A stretch of DNA of 64,000 nt, from assembly GCA_963821925.1 (NCBI GenBank), contig CAWGFO010000001.1:868001-932000 (forward strand), in the 5' to 3' direction. Origin of the DNA: JAOUEA01 sp963821925 (GTDB lineage Bacteria; Actinomycetota; UBA4738; HRBIN12). Shown here piece by piece: positions 46,140 through 54,785 of the stretch. Made by a program: the position numbers and the translations under genes. Below the pieces are notes generated by a model. That model saw only the letters and a list, made by a program, of their open reading frames with translations. It did not search any database and was not told the origin of the DNA. Numbering within the stretch: the first letter of the stretch is position 1; each line of letters opens with the position of its first letter.

Positions 46140-46165
46140 GTTTCGTGCGGCTCGTCTCGGGGAAC
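46140..46165 (+). promoter_or_regulatory. SigB/SigF-like promoter motif (46210 operon)
   Basis: GTTT at 46140-46143, 16-base spacer, GGGAAC at 46160-46165. The gene start is 44 bases downstream behind a normal ribosome-binding site. Confidence 0.6.
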
Positions 46166-46209
46166 GACCGGCCGCGTATGGCTGACCGCCGTAGCGAGAG
46201 GAGCACACG

Positions 46210-46956
46210 ATGTCCTATCCCCCCGAACAGACGGTGATCGACCGACCACGCACGGTCGTGCTCACCGAGGCCGAACCCCTCGAACGTCGGCCTGCCCCCG
46301 ACGCGATGGTGGACGCCAGCGCCATCGAGGGCGCCACTGCCGAGGTGCCCGAACGGATCGCGCTCCGCGATCCCGTGCCGTGGCTGGTGCCGGTCGCGCT
46401 GGGTCTGATCGTCGCCCTCGTGGTGGCCGGCGTCGCGTTCACCCTCAGCGATGGCCCGGTCCCTTCCTCGAACGACGTATCCGGCCTGGCGGACCCCACA
46501 CGGCCGGCCGACACCCTGGACGCGCCTCCGGCGGCTCCGAACGCCGAGCTGACGATCGGAACCGCCGAGTCGTTCACCTCGACGATCCGCGTCGCAGACG
46601 GCCAGGACCTCTTCGGAACCCTGGCGACCGACCCCGGGACCGGAACGCGCCTCGGAGGGGCACCCGTCTCCGGTGACGCCGTCGTGGTGCAGCAGGTGTT
46701 CGGGGCGGATGCGTTTTCGGTGATCCCTGCAAGCAGCGGCGCGCCGGTCCTCGTGTACCTCCCGGGTGCGACCGACGAACTCGCAGGGTTCGTCCCGGGG
46801 GTCACGCGGGTTTTGTTCGCGGGGACACTCCATCCGGCGCCGGCCGACCTCGGGATGTTCTTGGGATCGGAGCCGGCATCGATCGCCGCACGCAGCGGGG
46901 CCTACGTCGTGGCCGTCCCCGAGACGGTCGTGCAGGTGAGCCCGCCCTTGGCATGA
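46210..46956 (+). CDS. Single-pass membrane protein with extracytoplasmic domain
   Basis: Protein of 248 residues: a cytoplasmic N-terminal tail of about 55 residues, one membrane segment (VPWLVPVALGLIVALVVAGV), and a C-terminal extracytoplasmic domain of about 160 residues with many Val, Gly and Thr (GDAVVVQQVFGADAFSVIPA, GAPVLVYLPGATDELAGFVP). No known domain. ATG at 46210 after GAGAGGAG. It overlaps the next small membrane gene (ATGA) and sits behind a SigB-like motif. Confidence 0.7.
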   Translation: MSYPPEQTVIDRPRTVVLTEAEPLERRPAPDAMVDASAIEGATAEVPERIALRDPVPWLVPVALGLIVALVVAGVAFTLSDGPVPSSNDVSGLADPTRPADTLDAPPAAPNAELTIGTAESFTSTIRVADGQDLFGTLATDPGTGTRLGGAPVSGDAVVVQQVFGADAFSVIPASSGAPVLVYLPGATDELAGFVPGVTRVLFAGTLHPAPADLGMFLGSEPASIAARSGAYVVAVPETVVQVSPPLA

Positions 46957-47183
46957 GCGCCGCGTGGGACACCGGGCGGACGGAAGAGAGGGGCCTGTTC
47001 GGGGAGCGCGGCTGGCCCGATCAGGAGCCTGCCCGCTCGCCGCTCGACGCGGCCCTGATGTTGGCCCTCTCGATCGTTGCGGTGATGCTCGTGCTGACCG
47101 TCGTTGCGCTCGTGCTGTTCCGTGGCCCGCTGAGCGATCTCCTCGAGCTGCCTGCGCGCGCCGTCACGGGCCTTGGGTCATGA
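46953..47183 (+). CDS. Small membrane protein, 76 aa
   Basis: Seventy-six residues: an acidic and Arg-rich N-terminus (RTEERGLFGERGWPDQEPAR) and one membrane helix (LMLALSIVAVMLVLTVVALV). Unknown function. The start overlaps the stop of the preceding membrane protein, so the two are likely partners. About 206 bases follow without another gene; I see no clear feature in them. Confidence 0.65.
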   Translation: MSAAWDTGRTEERGLFGERGWPDQEPARSPLDAALMLALSIVAVMLVLTVVALVLFRGPLSDLLELPARAVTGLGS

Positions 47184-47389
47184 ATCGGTCGCCCCGATCT
47201 CGCACGGCACATCGAGGCGACCCATCCCACGTGCATCGGGTGACCTGGAGTACGTACCCGCGTCTCCTCTCGTTCCCAGGAGTGGGGGTCGGTCGGATCG
47301 ATGACGAGCGAGGGAAAGCGGTCGGTACGCAAGCGGACCGACGATGGGCTAAGGCGCCGGTAGGGTCCGTTCCTCGAAAGGGGCCGTGG

Positions 47390-47707
47390 ATGCTGCTGGA
47401 GGTCGATATCGACGAAGACGCGCGCCGCGCGGTGCTGCGCGGCGAACTGGATCTGTCGTCGGTCGAGATGCTCACGTGTGCCGTTCGTCCTCTGGTCGCC
47501 CGTGGCGGCGACCTGGAGATCGACATGGACGCCGTCCGGTTCGTAGACAGCACGGGGCTACAAGGTCTTCTGAGCCTTGCGGAGATGCTCGGCCCCGATG
47601 GACGCGTGACGATCGTGCGGGCCAGGCGAGGTCTGTGCCGGCTGCTAGACATCGCGGGTCTCGGCGGACGCTTCGAACTCGTGGACCCCGAGACGCCCAG
47701 CGACTGA
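47390..47707 (+). CDS. STAS-domain anti-sigma factor antagonist
   Basis: Protein of 105 residues with a STAS domain: AVLRGELDLSSVEMLTCAV and IDMDAVRFVDSTGLQGLLSL, with the phospho-acceptor Ser in DSTG. It should respond to a HATPase kinase and a PP2C phosphatase; no kinase gene is adjacent. I chose the ATG at 47390 behind GAAAGGGG; the longer frame upstream has no protein character. Confidence 0.8.
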   Translation: MLLEVDIDEDARRAVLRGELDLSSVEMLTCAVRPLVARGGDLEIDMDAVRFVDSTGLQGLLSLAEMLGPDGRVTIVRARRGLCRLLDIAGLGGRFELVDPETPSD

Positions 47708-47718
47708 CCGGATCAGGC

Positions 47719-47744
47719 GTTTGCCACGGCGTGTCCCCGGGAAC
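47719..47744 (+). promoter_or_regulatory. SigB/SigF-like promoter motif (glsB-hemerythrin operon)
   Basis: GTTT at 47719-47722, 16-base spacer, GGGAAC at 47739-47744. The downstream start is at 47800 behind GGAAGGAG. Confidence 0.6.
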
Positions 47745-47799
47745 CATCCCGGCCGTACCGGCGCGGACCGACCGCGCCGCGGACGGAAGGAGCACGCAG

Positions 47800-48057
47800 A
47801 TGGACATCGTCGTGTGGCTGATCGTCGGCCTGGTTGCCGGCGTGATCGCGCGGTTCCTGGTCCCGGGACGGGACCCGATGGGATGGCTCGGAACCCTGGC
47901 GCTGGGGCTGGTCGGCTCTCTGATCGGGGGCTTCCTGGGCGATCTGTTCGCGAGCGGGAACCAGGACTTCAACCCGGCCGGGCTGATCGGTTCGATCATC
48001 GGGGCGATCGTCGCGTTGCTCGTGTGGCGCGCCGTCGCCGATCGGCGGACGGTCTGA
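47800..48057 (+). CDS. GlsB/YeaQ/YmgE-family stress membrane protein
   Basis: Eighty-five-residue, very hydrophobic protein of the transglycosylase-associated (GlsB/YeaQ/YmgE) family: MDIVVWLIVGLVAGVIARFL, GTLALGLVGSLIGGFLGDLF and SIIGAIVALLVWRAV give three membrane helices with Gly motifs. These are general-stress proteins of unclear biochemistry. ATG 47800 follows GGAAGGAG. The hemerythrin gene starts two bases after its stop. Confidence 0.9.
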   Translation: MDIVVWLIVGLVAGVIARFLVPGRDPMGWLGTLALGLVGSLIGGFLGDLFASGNQDFNPAGLIGSIIGAIVALLVWRAVADRRTV

Positions 48058-48059
48058 CG

Positions 48060-48509
48060 ATGGACGCGCTGTCGCTGCTGAAGCAGGACCACGACGAGGT
48101 CAAGAAGATCCTGGGCAAGCTCGAGGACACCACGGAGCGAGCCGTGAAGACCCGCACCGAGCTCTTCGAGACGTTCCGCACGGAGATGCAGGCGCACGAG
48201 GCGATCGAGGAAGAGATCTTCTATCCGGCGCTGAAGCAGCATGCCGAGACGAAGGACATCACGCTGGAGGGCTACGAGGAGCACCACGTCGTCGACCTCG
48301 TGATGGACGAACTCGAAGGTGTCCCGGTCGACGACGAGACCTGGGCAGCGAAGTTCAGCGTGCTGAAGGAGAACATCGAGCACCACATCGAGGAGGAAGA
48401 GGGCGAGATGTTCCCCAAGGCCCGCGAGGTGATCGGGGACGAACTCGAGGCGCTCGGCGAACGGATGATGGCGCGCAAGGAGGAACTCCTGAGCGCCTCG
48501 TCCAGCTGA
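48060..48509 (+). CDS. Hemerythrin HHE-domain protein
   Basis: Four-helix diiron protein of 149 residues. Metal ligands appear in family order: LKQDHDEVKK near the start, QAHEAIEEEIFYP, EEHHVVDLVMDEL and IEHHIEEEEGEMFP. It may bind oxygen, nitric oxide or iron, or act as a redox sensor. Cotranscribed with the GlsB-like gene behind a SigB-like motif. Confidence 0.9.
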   Translation: MDALSLLKQDHDEVKKILGKLEDTTERAVKTRTELFETFRTEMQAHEAIEEEIFYPALKQHAETKDITLEGYEEHHVVDLVMDELEGVPVDDETWAAKFSVLKENIEHHIEEEEGEMFPKAREVIGDELEALGERMMARKEELLSASSS

Positions 48510-48572
48510 CGCGCCGTATCGACGAGCCGCGAATGGCTCGCGCTCAGATCAAGACCGGTCCGCCCTCTACGC

Positions 48573-48830
48573 TCACCGTGCCTGCGGCGGGGGTGGCACG
48601 GGGGAGGGCACGGGCGTCGGCGCCGGAGGTGCCGGAGGCCCTGGAGGTCCAGGCGGCTGCGGGGGAGGGATCGGTGGCCCTGGCTGCGGCGGTCCCGGAG
48701 CCGGCCGCTCGTCTCGGGGACCGGCGACCCGTGCCCACGGAGCCTTCTCCTGGCGCGGGGATCCCGACCGGCACGACCGGCCGAGTTCCTCGATCTCGTC
48801 CCGAGGTTCCCCCTCGACGAGCACGCTCAT
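48573..48830 (-). CDS. Proline-rich small protein
   Basis: Protein of 85 residues. The first half is charged (MSVLVEGEPRDEIEELGRSC); the last 40 residues are Pro/Gly-rich (PPIPPPQPPGPPGPPAPPAP) and surely disordered. No signal peptide or membrane helix, so it probably acts as a cytoplasmic linker. The ATG at 48830 overlaps the stop of the preceding gene (ATGA), which supports real translation. Family unknown. Confidence 0.55.
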   Translation of the reverse strand: MSVLVEGEPRDEIEELGRSCRSGSPRQEKAPWARVAGPRDERPAPGPPQPGPPIPPPQPPGPPGPPAPPAPTPVPSPVPPPPQAR

Positions 48831-49069
48831 CGGCCGACCGCGGTTCGCGTCTCGCGGGCCTTGCGCCGGCGACGCGGCACCTGGAGGATGAAGGGCCGGA
48901 CCTCCGTGTGCTGCCAGCACTCGTCGGAGTCGTTGTAGACCGAGAGCCGGGTGTCGCAGCCGGCAACGGAGCAGATCCGACCCTCCGCGAATACCTTGTT
49001 GCGCCGGCCCGTGTGTGCAGGAGCCTTGCCCCGCAGTGCGATCTCACCGTCGATGGCGACGTTCCTCAC
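48827..49069 (-). CDS. Small zinc-finger-like protein
   Basis: Protein of 80 residues with a compact Cys/His motif, CSVAGCDTRLSVYNDSDECW followed by QH (C-x4-C-x12-C-x2-H), likely to bind zinc, and a basic C-terminal tail (VPRRRRKARETRTAVGR). Similar short proteins with ICS...C...C..H are common in actinobacteria, but I know no function; nucleic-acid binding is possible. GTG at 49069 behind GGAGGTACC, under a SigB-like motif. First gene of a pair with the proline-rich protein. Confidence 0.7.
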   Translation of the reverse strand: MRNVAIDGEIALRGKAPAHTGRRNKVFAEGRICSVAGCDTRLSVYNDSDECWQHTEVRPFILQVPRRRRKARETRTAVGR

Positions 49070-49102
49070 CGTGGTACCTCCTCCGCGTCGGACGCGCGCG
49101 TG

Positions 49103-49127
49103 ATACCCGCAGGGGCCCTGCGCAAAC
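49103..49127 (-). promoter_or_regulatory. SigB/SigF-like promoter motif (zinc-finger protein gene)
   Basis: Minus strand: GTTT (49127-49124), 15-base spacer, GGGTAT (49108-49103). Start codon about 34 bases downstream. Confidence 0.6.
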
Positions 49128-49155
49128 CTCGACCTTCGCGGAACGACCGTGGGGC

Positions 49156-49569
49156 TCAGCGAGTGGAGACGACGAACCAGATCGACGTGTCGCCGTCGAC
49201 GGTGATGCTCCACGCCTCGGCGAGCTGTGAGAGCAGATAGAGCCCGAGGCCCTGCGTGACCGTGCCGTCCGAGGGTCGGACGCCCAGGGCGAATCCGGAG
49301 CCGGGATCGCGCACCACCACGCGAACCGCCTGGTCGTGCAGGTCGACCGTCAGCTCGACCTCGTCGCGGGGACCGAGCGAGCCGTGTCGGAGGCTGTTCG
49401 TCACCAGTTCGCTGACGAGGAGCCGAACGTCGTCGAGTCGATCCGGCGTGAGCACGTCCTGGAGGGGCGCCAGCCCGTGACGTGCCGCCGGCACAGCCTC
49501 TGGGCTCGCAGAGAGACGCAAGTCCACGACCCTGGTCCCGCTCCCGCTCCTCACCGTCGCGCTACCCAT
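49156..49569 (-). CDS. HATPase anti-sigma factor-like serine kinase
   Basis: RsbW-like protein of 137 residues with all nucleotide-binding motifs: N box LLVSELVTNSLRHG, G1 box VRDPGSGF and G2 box TQGLGLYLL. Probably the partner of the large PP2C phosphatase encoded upstream. ATG at 49569 overlaps the end of a 42-codon frame that links the two genes. Confidence 0.85.
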   Translation of the reverse strand: MGSATVRSGSGTRVVDLRLSASPEAVPAARHGLAPLQDVLTPDRLDDVRLLVSELVTNSLRHGSLGPRDEVELTVDLHDQAVRVVVRDPGSGFALGVRPSDGTVTQGLGLYLLSQLAEAWSITVDGDTSIWFVVSTR

Positions 49570-49690
49570 CGGCGTCGACGACCTCGATCCGGTCCTCGAG
49601 TCGGGCGAGTCGGAAGTTCCGACGCATCGGTTCGCGGCCCAGGACGACTGCCCTGCGCGCGAGCGCGCGGGGGAGCCTCGGCGCGTTCAT
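49562..49690 (-). CDS. Possible 42-aa protein between phosphatase and kinase genes
   Basis: Frame starting MNAPRLPRALARRAVVLGRE, basic and Arg-rich, ending EDRIEVVDADG. Its ATG overlaps the TGA of the PP2C phosphatase gene (ATGA at 49690-49687), and its TAG overlaps the ATG of the HATPase gene. Such overlaps on both sides suggest that it is translated, at least to couple translation. No family known. Confidence 0.5.
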   Translation of the reverse strand: MNAPRLPRALARRAVVLGREPMRRNFRLARLEDRIEVVDADG

Positions 49691-52600
49691 GCCGTCACCT
49701 GGACCGCGAGGATCGCGATGTCGTCCTGCGGATCCTCCTCACGGAAGTCGATCGCAGCGGTCATGAGGCGCGTCACGATCTCGTCCGCCGACGCTCCGCG
49801 GCAATCTCGCAGCAGGTCGCCGACCCGTTCTTCGCCGAGCTCCCCCTCCTCGTTGCGCACGTCCGTGAGCCCGTCCGTGTACAGGACCACGGTGTCGCCG
49901 GGCGCGAGATCGGCCACCCGATCGGTCAAGGTGGGATCCGGGAAGAACCCGAGCAGGGTCCCGGGGACGCCCGCTTCCTCGAGGCTCCCGTCGGCTCGCA
50001 GGATCAGCGGGAGCGGGTGTCCGCCGCAGGCAACGGTCAGCCGCAAGCGATCACCCCGCCGTCGCATCCGCACCTGGCAGGCCGTGCAGAACCGGCTCTC
50101 TGACGTCTGCCGCAGGAGGGCCTCGTTCAGTGTCGAGAGGATCGCGCTCGGCCGGCTCTCGTGGAGGGCGGCCGTCCGGATCGTGTAGCGGGACAGGGCC
50201 ATGATCGCGGCCGCACCCGACCCCTTCCCGCAGACGTCACCGATCGAGACGGCCCACTCCTCATCGTCGGTCTCGAACACGTCGTAGAAATCGCCCCCCA
50301 CCTGGGTGCCGTCGCCCGCCGGTCGGTAGGCGACCCCGATCGACACGCCCGGGACCTCGGCCAGCGACGGCGGCAGCAGGCTGCGCTGCAGCGTGTCAGC
50401 CACGTAGGCGCGTTCCCCGTACAGCCGCGCGTTGTCCAAGGCTTGCGCCGCCCGCTCGGCTACGTCGCGAAGGAACGCGAGATCGTCCTCGGTGAGTTCG
50501 GGAGACCCAGGGGAGCGGCAGATCGCGATCGTACCCAGCACGCGTTCGCGGAGGGGGATCGGCACGACGACCGAGGATGCGCACCCCAGCGTCTGCCAGG
50601 CCGAGAGCTGCGCGTGCGTCGCGAGACGGCCGAGGTCCTCGTCCGTCATCGTGGCGATCAGCGTGCTCTGTCCGTGGCGGGTCGTGGCGGCCACCAAGCT
50701 CTCGGGATCATCGAGGTCGGGTCGGTCGATACCCACGATCGCCTGGAGCGAAACGTCCCGCTCCGCGTCGCGCGCCGACGCGAGCACGTGACCGACCTGA
50801 CCGTCGCGCCCGACGAGGTACATGACGGCATAGTCGCCGACACGCTCCGCGAGGAACCGTGCGAGCGCCTGCGCCGTTCCCTCCAGGTCGAACGCCGACA
50901 GGAGCGCCTCGTCGAGGTCCGTCAGCAACCGTAGGCGCCCGGTCGCGAGCTCCGCCTCCCGCCGTGCGGCACGTTCCCGCTCGTAGAAGCGCGCGTTGTC
51001 GATCGCGATCGCCGCGCGACGCGCGAGCTCCTCCGCGAGCGAGAGGTCGACCCCGCGGTAGTTCCGGCCCGACTCCGCCGTCACGAAGGTGGCGGCGCCC
51101 AGCACTTCGTCACCGATCGACAGCGGCACGATCATCGCGGAGCGGAGCTCGAGGGCGAGGATCGCCTCTCGGATGTCGGGGGTGGCCTCCAGCGCGGCCT
51201 CGATCGCTTCTCGAGGGATGGTCTCCATGAGCTCGGGCGTGTTCGTGCGCAAGACATGCGCCACGCCGGTGGGCGAGGGGTCGTCGAGGTCGATGGGGAA
51301 GCGCTCGCCCAACTCCCACGCGAACCTGACCTTCTCAGGATCGATGTGCTCGACCACCAGACGCTCGACGGTCCGTTCGTCGGTGATCAGGTCGATCGCG
51401 CACCAGTCGGCGAGCCGAGGCACGGCCGCGCGCGCGACGCTCCGGAGCGTCGCGGCGTAGTCGAGCGAGGATGCGAGCAATCGACTCGACTCCGAGAGGA
51501 AGACGAGGCGCTCGTTCGCCACCTCTGCGGCATCGCGAGCCCGCCGTTCCTGTTCGAGGAGCCGTTCCCGTTCACGCGCGGCGGCCTCGCGCTCCGACAG
51601 GTCGAACACGTAGGCGATCGCCTCGAAGGGGTCGGTCGCTACCATCGCGAGCCCGACGAGCACCGGCACGCGGCGTCCGTCCTTGCGGAAGTACTCCTTC
51701 TCGTACGGCGCTGACCCACCGAGCGTCTCGGCCTCCTGCATCGCGATCATGGTGCGCGAGAGGTGCTCGGGAGGGGTGAGCCTCCGCCAGTCGATCGCGC
51801 CGGCGGCCAGGTCCTCTCGCGTGAAGCCCAGCAACGAGAGGAGGGCGTCGTTCGCCTCGACGACCGTCCCGTCGGCTCGCTCCACCATCACGCCGACGAT
51901 GTTCGCCTCGATCAGCCGGCGGGCCCGTGCCGACACCTGCCGCTCGACGTCGAGGAGCCGGAGGCGTTCGTGCGTCTGCGCGAAGAGGCGCGCGATGGCG
52001 AGCAGGAGCGCGATCTCGTCGGGCTCGAACGTTCTCGGCGCACCGAACTGCAGGCTGAGACTCCCGATCGCGTGATCGCCGACGACCAAGGGGAGCACGA
52101 TCAGCGCCTCGAGACCGAAGTCCTCCAGGGTCTCGGCACTGAGGGGGAAGCGCTCCAGCACGGACGCCCGGGTCGGTAGCCAGAGCGCCTGCCCCGTCCG
52201 CACGGCCTCCGTCACCGGAACCGCCGTCGAGAGCGGGAGCACCGCCCAGGGGTCGAGGGACCCGGCCGGGTAGCCACGCGAAGCCGCCAACCGAAGGGCG
52301 TCACCCTCGCGCAGCATCACCGTTCCGGCGGTCGCGCGGATCGCGTCGGTCGCGTGCTCCAGCAGGAGGTCCGCGGCCTCGGGGAGGGTCCGCGCGCTCG
52401 CGAGTCCGGCCGTCACCTGCTGGAGCGTGTTGGTCCAGCGGACCGCCTCCTCGGCCTGCAGGCGTTGCCGGTGCTCGGCCGCGTAGGCTGCCTCCAGGGC
52501 CTCGTGCAGCTGGGCGTTCGCGATCGAGACGGCGAGCCGCGCCGCGACCACGCTCACGAACCGGACGTCGGTTTCCGAGAATCGGTTCGCCGTGCCGCTG

Positions 52601-54000
52601 CCGACGTGCAGCACGCCGAGCAGCTTGTCTTCGTGGATCAGCGGCACCGCGATCACCGATCGAAGGAAGCGACGGATCGTCGGATTGATGACGGTGCGCG
52701 CGGACGTGTCGGGCACGAGCAACGGGCGTTGCGTCTCGGCCACCGTGCCGTCGATGCCCTGACCCACGGGCACGGCCACCTCGCCTTCGAACTCCGACTC
52801 GAGTCCCACCGAGGCCCGCCGGACGAGCACGTCTCGCTGGGCATCGAGCAGGAGCACCGTGGCGGATTCCGCTTGCAGCACCCGGTTGAGTCGCTCGAGC
52901 AGGTCGTCGAGGAGCTCGTCGAGCACCAGGTGCCGGAGGACCGCATCGGTCACCGTATCGAGCGCCTGGAACAGGTCGCCGAACCGATCCGTCGCGCCGC
53001 GGAGGGACCGGATATCGGCCTCGAGTCGGCTCCGTTCCTCCAACTGGGAGCGGGTGGATACGTCCCGGGCGATCACGGTGAGCGTCGGGCGACCGCCGAC
53101 GTTCACCTTCGAGATCGTCGCCTCCATCGGGAACTCATCGCCGTCGGCGCGGAGACCGAGGACGGTCCCGAGGCGACCCATCGTCCGGGCGGTGACGCCG
53201 GTCGCCGCGAACCGCTCGACATCACGGTGGTGCGCGACGCGGAAGCGCTCCGGGATGAAGCGTTCGATCGGGTGACCGATCGCGTCGGCGGCGGGGCAGC
53301 GGAAGATCTCTTCCGCGGCCGAGTTGAAGACCTGGATCCGTTGCTGGTCGTCCACGGTGATGATCGCGTCGACGACCGAGTCGATGACCGTCATCAGCCG
53401 GGCCTCCGCCGCGAGCGCGAGCTCCTCGAGCACGTCGAGCTCTTCGCTCTGCCGAAGGACCGCCACGTATCGCGGTCCGTCGTCCATCTGGACCACCGAG
53501 GCGGTGAGGAATACGCGGATCGTGGACCCGTCCGCGTGACGCAGTTGGAGCGGTCCGCGCCAGAATCCGCCCCGGATCAGCTGTTCGAGGCGACGGCGAG
53601 ACACCTCGGCCCCCTCGGCGCCCAGGTCGTCGACGCGCATCCCGATGATGTCCTCGCGCCGGTAGCCGAGCAGGTCGAGCGCGGCCTCGTTCACGTCGAC
53701 GTAGGTGCCGGCGGGGTCGACCACCATCACGGGGTCGGGGAGCGCGTTGAAGAGCTCGGATCGAGGGACGGCGGGGCCGGCGGCCGACTCGGCCGCTGAA
53801 GACGGCTCCGTTCGCTTCTCTTGGTCAGCGGTGTGATCGGCGGTGCCCGTGACGAGGCTCCTTCTCGGGTCGGGCGGTGAACGCTCGATCCACCATGCTC
53901 TCCCGGCTTCGCCGCTCGTGGCAAGTGCACCGGTCGCTCGCTGGGCGTGCCCGCGTCGGGTTCTGGGTAAGGGCCCGCCGTCCGGCGACGCCGTTCGCAC
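49687..54000 (-). CDS. Multi-sensor PP2C (SpoIIE/RsbU-type) serine phosphatase
   Basis: Intact 1437-residue protein. In order: PAS (about 80-185), PAS (205-320), GAF (335-505), GAF (525-665), PAS (690-800), GAF (830-985), GAF (1005-1160) and a PP2C/SpoIIE phosphatase domain (1185-1437). The phosphatase keeps VGGDFYDVF, SIGDVCGKGSGAAA, LYTDGLTDV and the final DDIAILAV metal motifs. It should dephosphorylate STAS proteins in response to small ligands, light or redox signals and so release the sigma factor. The GTG at 54000 is the longest start; the first 50 residues look unstructured, and AGAAGGAGCC at about 53865 hints at a later, not identifiable, start. Confidence 0.9.
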   Translation of the reverse strand: MRTASPDGGPLPRTRRGHAQRATGALATSGEAGRAWWIERSPPDPRRSLVTGTADHTADQEKRTEPSSAAESAAGPAVPRSELFNALPDPVMVVDPAGTYVDVNEAALDLLGYRREDIIGMRVDDLGAEGAEVSRRRLEQLIRGGFWRGPLQLRHADGSTIRVFLTASVVQMDDGPRYVAVLRQSEELDVLEELALAAEARLMTVIDSVVDAIITVDDQQRIQVFNSAAEEIFRCPAADAIGHPIERFIPERFRVAHHRDVERFAATGVTARTMGRLGTVLGLRADGDEFPMEATISKVNVGGRPTLTVIARDVSTRSQLEERSRLEADIRSLRGATDRFGDLFQALDTVTDAVLRHLVLDELLDDLLERLNRVLQAESATVLLLDAQRDVLVRRASVGLESEFEGEVAVPVGQGIDGTVAETQRPLLVPDTSARTVINPTIRRFLRSVIAVPLIHEDKLLGVLHVGSGTANRFSETDVRFVSVVAARLAVSIANAQLHEALEAAYAAEHRQRLQAEEAVRWTNTLQQVTAGLASARTLPEAADLLLEHATDAIRATAGTVMLREGDALRLAASRGYPAGSLDPWAVLPLSTAVPVTEAVRTGQALWLPTRASVLERFPLSAETLEDFGLEALIVLPLVVGDHAIGSLSLQFGAPRTFEPDEIALLLAIARLFAQTHERLRLLDVERQVSARARRLIEANIVGVMVERADGTVVEANDALLSLLGFTREDLAAGAIDWRRLTPPEHLSRTMIAMQEAETLGGSAPYEKEYFRKDGRRVPVLVGLAMVATDPFEAIAYVFDLSEREAAARERERLLEQERRARDAAEVANERLVFLSESSRLLASSLDYAATLRSVARAAVPRLADWCAIDLITDERTVERLVVEHIDPEKVRFAWELGERFPIDLDDPSPTGVAHVLRTNTPELMETIPREAIEAALEATPDIREAILALELRSAMIVPLSIGDEVLGAATFVTAESGRNYRGVDLSLAEELARRAAIAIDNARFYERERAARREAELATGRLRLLTDLDEALLSAFDLEGTAQALARFLAERVGDYAVMYLVGRDGQVGHVLASARDAERDVSLQAIVGIDRPDLDDPESLVAATTRHGQSTLIATMTDEDLGRLATHAQLSAWQTLGCASSVVVPIPLRERVLGTIAICRSPGSPELTEDDLAFLRDVAERAAQALDNARLYGERAYVADTLQRSLLPPSLAEVPGVSIGVAYRPAGDGTQVGGDFYDVFETDDEEWAVSIGDVCGKGSGAAAIMALSRYTIRTAALHESRPSAILSTLNEALLRQTSESRFCTACQVRMRRRGDRLRLTVACGGHPLPLILRADGSLEEAGVPGTLLGFFPDPTLTDRVADLAPGDTVVLYTDGLTDVRNEEGELGEERVGDLLRDCRGASADEIVTRLMTAAIDFREEDPQDDIAILAVQVTA

Positions 54001-54033
54001 GACGTCGCGAGCTCGACGACACGAGGAGCACGT

Positions 54034-54396
54034 GTGACCGCCGCTGATCCCCCCGTCGCCCCCGAGCCCCGTCGGGCGCTCACGACGACCATGCGTTGGA
54101 CGCCCGTGGATGACGGCGTGCGGCTCGACGGCGAGGTCGATGCCTCGAACGCCTCGATCCTCGCGGAGATCGTGGCGCTCGAGCGGCTACGGCACGGCGG
54201 TCACGTCCGTCTCGAGCTGGAGGGTCTGTCGTTCATGGACGGGGCGGGCGTCCGTGCGTTGCTCTCGATCGCGCGCGATCTCAGGGAGGACGGCGGTCTG
54301 CTCGTGCTGGTCTCACCCGGCTACATCGTGCGCAAGGCGTTGTCGGTGCTCACCCCCGAGGAGCTCCTCGATTCGATCAGGATCGTCGGATCGTGA
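54034..54396 (+). CDS. STAS-domain protein lacking the phospho-Ser
   Basis: STAS protein of 120 residues: VRLDGEVDASNASILAEIV and LELEGLSFMDGAGVRALLSI. The position normally occupied by the phosphorylated Ser (DSTG) is Gly (DGAG), so it cannot be switched off by phosphorylation there. It may be a constant antagonist or bind a different partner. GTG at 54034 behind GAGGAGC. Divergent from the PP2C gene, with 33 bases between starts. Confidence 0.75.
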   Translation: MTAADPPVAPEPRRALTTTMRWTPVDDGVRLDGEVDASNASILAEIVALERLRHGGHVRLELEGLSFMDGAGVRALLSIARDLREDGGLLVLVSPGYIVRKALSVLTPEELLDSIRIVGS

Positions 54397-54404
54397 CGAG
54401 CGGG

Positions 54405-54785
54405 TCAGCGCGCGAGGCTGAAGGTGACGAGCTGTTCGTCGCCGTTCACGGACCACGCGGCGTCCGGCACGAGCGCTTCGAGCAAGCGTCGACGGTGGTC
54501 CGCGCCGAGGTCGGCGTTCGCATCCGCCCCGGTCACTGGCCCCGTCGTCCGCACGTGCAGGCCGCGATCGTCGGTCGCGATCTCGAACGCGAGGGACCGC
54601 GTCTCCGTGCCGTCGGCGATCATCCCCGAGGCGATCTCGGAGAGTGCGAGCTTCAGGTCGTCGATGCGCTCCTCGTCGAGGTCGCTGCGGCGGCCGATGG
54701 CTCCGGCGAAGATCCGGACGGTGGACACGAACGATCCTTCAGCCGGAACGCGCAGGACGACCGGCGGCGCGGCGACATCGGTCAC
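54405..54785 (-). CDS. Degenerate HATPase (RsbW-like) anti-sigma factor
   Basis: Protein of 126 residues aligned in layout with RsbW: VPAEGSFVSTVRIFAGAIGR, LKLALSEIASGMIADG. The conserved Asn of the N box is Gly (SEIASG) and no DxGxG box is seen, so ATP binding is doubtful. It may hold a sigma factor without kinase activity. GTG at 54785 overlaps the stop of the STAS gene upstream (GTGA), its obvious partner. Confidence 0.65.
   Translation of the reverse strand: MTDVAAPPVVLRVPAEGSFVSTVRIFAGAIGRRSDLDEERIDDLKLALSEIASGMIADGTETRSLAFEIATDDRGLHVRTTGPVTGADANADLGADHRRRLLEALVPDAAWSVNGDEQLVTFSLAR

Noticed and set aside
48590..48720. Short G-rich repeats resembling a tandem repeat or non-coding element.
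   Set aside because: On the minus strand they encode the Pro/Gly tail of a translated protein coupled to its neighbour; unit length is irregular.
54001..54033. SigB-like motif in front of the STAS gene at 54034 (GGGTAA at about 53970).
   Set aside because: The bases 16 upstream read GCGT and not GTTT; two mismatches make it indistinguishable from background.
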